DNA from: Rhodopirellula sp.
GTDB taxonomy: Bacteria > Planctomycetota > Planctomycetia > Pirellulales > Thermoguttaceae
Reading direction: 5' to 3'
NCBI GenBank assembly: GCA_012728855.1
Contig: JAAYEH010000245.1
Span: forward strand, 1-48,294
DNA: 48,294 nt
Each line of letters opens with the position of its first letter. Positions within the stretch are counted from its first letter, which is position 1. Below, in pieces: positions 44,782-48,294 of this stretch. A program made the position numbers and the translations under genes. The notes under the pieces are model-generated. The model did no database searches. It had not been told where the DNA came from and was given only the letters and a program-made list of their open reading frames with translations.

Positions 44782-44983
44782 CTGCGGACCCGATTGCCAA
44801 ATGGGTGTTCATTTTCATGGTAAGTTGCCCAGGGGGATCTTCGCAAGCCGCCACGGCTCAATCGGAAGCGGAGGGGCGGCAGCCGCAGGAGGGAATTGAG
44901 TCGCAAGTTGTTCTACAAGTTGGAGTTGCGGAAAAAGAAGGGGATAGTCTGTCCACAGATACGGACCGTTTGCGGTATTCTTA

Positions 44984-45119
44984 GTAGGTTCCGCTTGCCG
45001 AGCGGAACCTCGCCGGACGTTTGGCCCTGCCATTCGACTTACTTGCCGAGGACGGCTGGGGGCCACTTGCCGGACAATACCCCTCATGCTCCGGGTTTCG
45101 CTCGGCAAGAGGAACCTAC
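44984..45119. repeat. Large stem upstream of the DUF1559 gene
   Basis: Arms 44984-45004 (gtaggttccgcttgccgagcg) and 45099-45119 pair over 21 bases with one mismatch and enclose 94 bases rich in the word cttgccg. The element ends 31 bases before the TTG start of the DUF1559 gene, so it would be in the leader of that mRNA if transcription starts upstream. It could be a structured leader RNA or an inserted MITE; the sequence alone cannot decide. Confidence 0.7.
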
Positions 45120-45150
45120 CCATGCCAACACTTGCTCAGGGAGCATCACA

Positions 45151-46095
45151 TTGAGAAACCGTCGCTGGAAGGCGTTTACGCTGGTCGAACTGCTCGTCGT
45201 GATCGCAATTATTGGGATCCTGATCGCTCTTTTGCTGCCGGCCGTGCAGGCCGCCCGCGAGGCCGCGCGGCGGATGCAATGCTCGAACAATCTCAAGCAA
45301 CTCGGCCTGGCCATGCACAACTACCAATCGGCCCTGGGCAGCTTTCCACCGGGGTTTATGGCGGTGAATCATGCGGGTACGGTCTCGGGCGGCTGGGCAT
45401 GGGGGGTGTTTCTCATGCCCTTTATTGAACAGAGCCCGCTGAAGGACACTCTCAGTACGACCAAATACACTCTTTCGCAAGTGATTCTGGATCCGGCGCT
45501 GTTGCCGATGCTTCAGATGCATCTGGACGCTTTCACGTGTCCCTCATCGCCAATGGAGCCGTTGCGGGAATTCAAGGGCGGCGGACAAATGGTTTCGACC
45601 GCCAATTACACGTGCTGCCGTGGATTCTTCAACTACAGCGGTACGACGCACCTTACCAAGCAAAACAACGGAACGCTGTACGCCCAAAGCGCACTCAAGT
45701 TCCGCGACGTGACCGACGGCACGAGCAACACGATCGCCTTGGGTGAGCGGACGGTGCTTGATGCCCATATCGCCGATCCAAGCAAGTGGCCGTCCTGGTG
45801 CGGACCAGGCGGACTGGGTATCGGCAGCACCGTCAGCTCGTCGGTGAACGACAGGTTGAACCATCCCACGAATATGCACCTCTACAGCAGCCATCATCCG
45901 GGCGGGGCGAATTTCGCCTTCGTGGACGGTTCCGTGCATTTCCTCGCCGAGACGATCCAGTCCGATCCCGGAGGAGTGGATCCGAGTAACGCAGGCAGTC
46001 ACAGCGACTTTGTTCAGGCCGCCGCCGCGGGCCGGGTCGGCGTTTATCAATTGCTGGGCGTCCGCAACGATGGGCAGCCGGTCGGCGAGTTTTGA
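45151..46095 (+). CDS. DUF1559 (prepilin-like, SBP_bac_10) protein
   Basis: The TTG at 45151 with agggag 8 bases upstream gives LRNRRWKAFTLVELLVVIA, a type IV prepilin-like N-terminus with Ala in place of the usual Gly before the cleavage-site Phe. The ORF is open upstream to 44896 through the stem at 44984-45119, but that part lacks features. The 314 residues continue with the DUF1559 signature LLPAVQAAREAARRMQCSNN, LKQLGLAMHNY, then SSHHPGGANFAFVDGSVHFL near the end. This family is a planctomycete hallmark, with many copies per genome; the proteins are likely exported pseudopilin-like or surface proteins. The methyltransferase gene follows by 10 bp. Confidence 0.93.
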   Translation: MRNRRWKAFTLVELLVVIAIIGILIALLLPAVQAAREAARRMQCSNNLKQLGLAMHNYQSALGSFPPGFMAVNHAGTVSGGWAWGVFLMPFIEQSPLKDTLSTTKYTLSQVILDPALLPMLQMHLDAFTCPSSPMEPLREFKGGGQMVSTANYTCCRGFFNYSGTTHLTKQNNGTLYAQSALKFRDVTDGTSNTIALGERTVLDAHIADPSKWPSWCGPGGLGIGSTVSSSVNDRLNHPTNMHLYSSHHPGGANFAFVDGSVHFLAETIQSDPGGVDPSNAGSHSDFVQAAAAGRVGVYQLLGVRNDGQPVGEF

Positions 46096-46105
46096 GGAAT
46101 GATCG

Positions 46106-46843
46106 ATGACAAATCGCGTAGGTTGGATGGCTCTCCTCGGCAGCCTGCTCGCTGCCTCGCTCGCTCCTTCTCAAGCTGCGGATGCCTCCCAAGGGCTTTC
46201 CGGCGAGCAGTCGCTGCCCAACCGCCATGTCTACGTGGTCCAAGACATCCTGAAGACCTGTAGCCCTCAGAAGGGCTTCTGGGTGGATCTCGGGGCCGGC
46301 AAGGGCCAGATTTCCATTCCGTTGATCGAGGCCACCGACAATCCGCTTGTGATGCTGGATCCCAATGCTGAAGCGATGACCGAAGGCCTAACAACTGCTC
46401 GGGAGAAGAAACTCGAGCACCGCCTCTCGGCAGTGGTCGGGGTGGCCGAAGCAATGCCTTTTCCTGACAACACGGTCGATCTGGTGGTCAGCCGCGGCTC
46501 GATCTTCTTCTGGGACGACCCTGCGAAGGGACTCCGGGAGGTTTGGCGGGTGCTGCGGCCTGGCGGCAAGGCGTATATTGGCGGCGGCGCCGGCAGCGGC
46601 TATCCGAAGTGGGCCGTCGAAAAGCTGATCGAAGGCCGTCAGCGCAAGCTGAAAGGCGCGGAGGCCGAAAAATGGAAGCGATTCATCGAGCTGCGCCGCC
46701 CGGAACAAATGAAGCAATGGGCCGAAGCGGCCGGGCTTGCTGCGTTCCAAGTCATGGGAAAAGGCGCTGTCTCGGACGACCCGGCGATCGGCCAAGGCGT
46801 CTGGCTCTTCTTTGAGAAGCCCTCGGTCAGTCTTTCGAATTGA
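46106..46843 (+). CDS. SAM-dependent methyltransferase with an export signal
   Basis: The protein has 245 residues, with gaggaatgatcg ahead of the ATG. A class I methyltransferase fold is clear: WVDLGAGKGQISIPLIEA (motif I, about 57-74), VMLDPNAEAM (motif II), VVGVAEAMPFPDNTVDLVVS (motif IV) and REVWRVLRPGGKAYIGGG. The unusual feature is the N-terminus VGWMALLGSLLAASLAPSQA, a typical signal peptide, although SAM is a cytoplasmic cofactor. It may be membrane-anchored or the signal may be uncleaved. It is cotranscribed with the DUF1559 gene. The substrate is unknown. Confidence 0.85.
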   Translation: MTNRVGWMALLGSLLAASLAPSQAADASQGLSGEQSLPNRHVYVVQDILKTCSPQKGFWVDLGAGKGQISIPLIEATDNPLVMLDPNAEAMTEGLTTAREKKLEHRLSAVVGVAEAMPFPDNTVDLVVSRGSIFFWDDPAKGLREVWRVLRPGGKAYIGGGAGSGYPKWAVEKLIEGRQRKLKGAEAEKWKRFIELRRPEQMKQWAEAAGLAAFQVMGKGAVSDDPAIGQGVWLFFEKPSVSLSN

Positions 46844-46849
46844 GCCCCT

Positions 46850-47104
46850 GCGGTCAGCCGAAGACATTCGATGATCCGCAAACCGCTCCCGTAAAGGATC
46901 TTGCCGATCAGCCAGTCCAGGCCGTCCAGCAGTGCCAAGACGGCCTGCGCCTCGGTGTGGGTGAGCACGACGGGCACGCGCCCACGACGCTTGGCGCGGA
47001 CGACGTCATTTAGCCAACCGAATTCCTGTTGGAGCACCACGCGGTAGAGAAACAGCAGGGCCGACAGCGCCGGGTTCGCGGTGCGATTCCAGCGGCGTCA
47101 TTGG
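46850..47104 (-). pseudogene. Fragment of an integron-type tyrosine recombinase
   Basis: The minus-strand frame reads NPALSALLFLYRVVLQQEFG, then WLNDVVRAKRRGRVPVVLTH and LIGKILYGSGLRIIECLRL before unrelated sequence. This is the end of the N-terminal SAM-like domain and the start of the catalytic domain of IntI/XerC-like integrases, including the first catalytic Arg (G-L-R). The rest of the catalytic domain (H-x-x-R and Tyr) and the first 40 or so residues are absent. It has no start codon of its own. It marks former integron or mobile DNA at the right end of the window. Confidence 0.75.
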
Positions 47105-47238
47105 CCCCGCCGCGGCCGGCCCAGTCAACATGCCCGTTTGACGAGAGGGTCGCAGCGTTCTCGGCTTCCGCATCAGGCGGCTCGGTTCTGGAACTGGCTC
47201 CTAGCGATAGGGGGTTCCGCTCTCTGCGGGCGTGGTGT

Positions 47239-47257
47239 TAAAATACAGAGAAAGGAG
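47239..47257 (+). promoter_or_regulatory. Putative extended -10 box and ribosome site of the antitoxin gene
   Basis: TAAAAT at 47239-47244, preceded by TG one base away, resembles an extended -10 promoter element. The ribosome site aaaggag lies at 47251-47257, eight bases before the GTG start at 47266. The promoter is a prediction; the ribosome site is strong. Confidence 0.5.
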
Positions 47258-47265
47258 ACCGTACT

Positions 47266-47484
47266 GTGACTACCCTTCTTCAAGAGGCATTTGCCAAGGC
47301 GGCAGCGCTACCGCCTGAGGAGCAGGACGTTCTAGCTTCCCGTTTATTGGCCGAGTTGTTGAAAGAGGACGAGTTTGATCGTGTGATTGCAGCCTCTGGC
47401 GACAAGCTGGCTCGGCTGGCTCGCGAGGCTCTGGCAGAGTACCACGCCGGTCACACCGAGGAACTGGATCCGAACCGCTTATGA
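47266..47484 (+). CDS. Small antitoxin of a RelE/ParE-type pair
   Basis: The GTG at 47266 has a good aaaggag site. The 72 residues, MTTLLQEAFAKAAALPPEEQ, then DVLASRLLAELLKEDEF and a C-terminal helix ending ELDPNRL, match small planctomycete and cyanobacterial antitoxins that precede RelE-like toxins. A hydrophobic N-terminal helix probably forms the dimer and the tail binds the toxin. The stop overlaps the toxin ATG by four bases (47481-47484). Because the toxin is frameshifted, the antitoxin may now act alone as a DNA-binding orphan. Confidence 0.7.
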   Translation: MTTLLQEAFAKAAALPPEEQDVLASRLLAELLKEDEFDRVIAASGDKLARLAREALAEYHAGHTEELDPNRL

Positions 47485-47749
47485 AGTCTCGTACCACACG
47501 GCGGTTTCGGGAACTGTTCGGGGCATTCCCGCACACGTTGCGCGCCAAGCGCGGGAAGCCTATCGGTTGTTTCGGGAGAACCCTGGTCACCCCGGGCTGC
47601 AGTTCAAGCAGGTGCATTCGGATCCGCCCACTTATTCTGCGCGTGTCGGGATCAGTTACCGCGCAGTCGGAGTTCTGGAGGGCGGTACGGTGATTTGGTT
47701 TTGGATCGGAACACACGCGGACTACGATAAGCTCCTGGAGCACCTGTGA
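47481..47749 (+). pseudogene. RelE/ParE-like toxin with a single-base frameshift
   Basis: The frame from ATG 47481 reads MKSRTTRRFRELFGAFP and then becomes nonsense. A second frame picks up directly: AHVARQAREAYRLFRENPGH, then PPTYSARVGISYRAVGVLEG and VIWFWIGTHADYDKLL, stop at 47749. Adding one C to the ccc at about 47531-47533 joins them into an 89-residue RelE-fold toxin of normal length. The final helix and the R-V-G-I-S-Y-R-A core are intact. This looks like an inactivating deletion, though a sequencing error or recoding must be excluded. Confidence 0.75.
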
Positions 47750-47765
47750 ACGCCGAACTTATGGA

Positions 47766-47866
47766 GGATTAGATTGTGCGACGGCCGAAGAGGACGACGT
47801 GGCGCGGCGAGAGATTGGATGACGGAGCGGACGCAGCAGGGGAGAGGTCCAGCCACAATCTAATCC
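47766..47866. repeat. Inverted repeat with 13-bp arms, 101 bp long
   Basis: Perfect arms ggattagattgtg (47766-47778) and cacaatctaatcc (47854-47866) flank 75 bases without a gene. The length is attC-like, and an integrase relic lies nearby, but the ends lack the RYYYAAC and GTTRRRY core sites. From here to 48041 no gene is supported. Confidence 0.6.
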
Positions 47867-48041
47867 CTGGTTCAACTAGCCCGCGGCGAGCAGCGAGAAA
47901 AGACGGCGACGTCTGGCATGGGGCTTGCTAGAGGGTTTTGCACTTTGCGGGGGTGATTCTGGCGAGCGTTGCAGAACGTCGGACGGGTGGAGACGGTCGT
48001 GGCGTTGAGTTCCGGACACCGTATGCGTGTCGAACGGGTCG

Positions 48042-48294
48042 TCATTTCGGGGTGTGGGTGAAGTTGGGGGCTGGCAGAGAGCGCCGGTTTTCGCTGCCAG
48101 AGCGGACCGTCAGCGTAGGAGGCGTGGGGAGTCGCCGAAAGTGAATTTCCCCGGCGCCGCCCTTGGGTGTCAGGCGAGGTCTGGGGCCGTACGGCTTTGC
48201 TTGGTTTAGCTGGTATCGAAGCGTCCCAGCGGCGGGGGGAATGAAATCCAGGTAAATCATCTCGGCGCCACAATCCGGACAGATCGGAGGATGG
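48042..48294 (-). pseudogene. Possible IS91-type transposase tail cut by the window edge
   Basis: On the minus strand from the edge, the frame reads HPPICPDCGAEMIYLDFIPP, then AAGTLRYQLNQAKPYGPRPR, stop at 48042. A C-x-x-C knuckle followed by a basic Pro-rich tail is typical of the C-terminus of IS91-family (Y2) transposases. Only the end is in the window, so the front part decides. A chance frame in GC-rich DNA is possible for the last 40 residues. Confidence 0.35.

Noticed and set aside
47766..47866. An integron attC site
   Set aside because: The length fits, but the arms end in ggattag/ctaatcc and lack the RYYYAAC and GTTRRRY core sites.
1..48294. CRISPR array, rRNA or tRNA genes
   Set aside because: No regularly spaced direct repeats were seen, and no stretch with tRNA or rRNA landmarks was recognised by eye.

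Overview
The window looks like a chromosomal segment of a planctomycete, probably of the Pirellulales type. It is GC-rich. It carries a DUF1559 prepilin-like protein, an ECF sigma factor paired with a Ser/Thr kinase, a secreted HzsA-related protein with two CxxCH motifs, an exported Gfo/Idh/MocA oxidoreductase, a secreted FAD-dependent oxidoreductase with a discoidin-like tail, and several secreted or membrane-bound sugar-active enzymes. This is inference from gene families; no rRNA, tRNA, CRISPR array or complete insertion sequence was seen.

Layout. 1-5100 is accessory DNA: REP/MITE-like repeats, a PIN-toxin stub, a HemG-like flavodoxin, the tail of a URO-D protein, a beta-helix protein, a metallopeptidase, an intact HicAB pair and a small frameshifted gene. 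5119-7428 is the secreted FAD oxidoreductase. 7841-12560 is the conserved prkA-yeaH-spoVR operon. 12.6-18.8 kb holds a stand-alone ketoacyl synthase III, a HEAT-repeat protein, a Gfo/Idh/MocA oxidoreductase and a membrane-anchored SGNH hydrolase. 19.36-26.9 kb is a compact plus-strand operon: FemAB/CelD-like acyltransferase, asparagine-synthase-like amidotransferase, acyl carrier protein, AMP-forming acyl ligase, NAD-synthase-like amidating enzyme, GNAT protein and a small coiled-coil/winged-helix protein. It has the parts of a small-molecule or surface-polymer decoration pathway that activates an acyl group, loads it on a carrier, amidates it and transfers it. It is the best candidate in the window for an undescribed system.

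26.9-27.6 kb is a wrecked AF2212/VapC toxin-antitoxin pair beside a perfect 28-bp-arm hairpin. 27.6-31.5 kb is a DUF3999/DUF2339 membrane pair. 32.2-38.0 kb holds the HzsA-related protein and a secreted glycoside hydrolase family 2 enzyme; the GH2 gene is bracketed by two oppositely oriented copies of the same 97-98 bp repeat. 38.6-41.3 kb has an M20 amidohydrolase, a Bcp peroxiredoxin and a Tat-exported TIM-barrel hydrolase. 41.3-44.8 kb is the kinase and sigma factor, divergent from the DUF1559 gene and an exported methyltransferase (45.15-46.84 kb). The right end (46.85-48.29 kb) is again scrap DNA: an integron-type integrase fragment, a toxin-antitoxin pair whose toxin has a frameshift, an inverted repeat, and a possible IS91-type transposase tail.

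A theme of the window is decay at mobile or addiction loci. Four toxin-antitoxin remnants or systems are visible and only HicAB looks intact. Five members of one nested inverted-repeat family lie in intergenic DNA, and a possible relic of a REP-associated transposase sits downstream of spoVR. All calls were made by reading the sequence; no database search was run.
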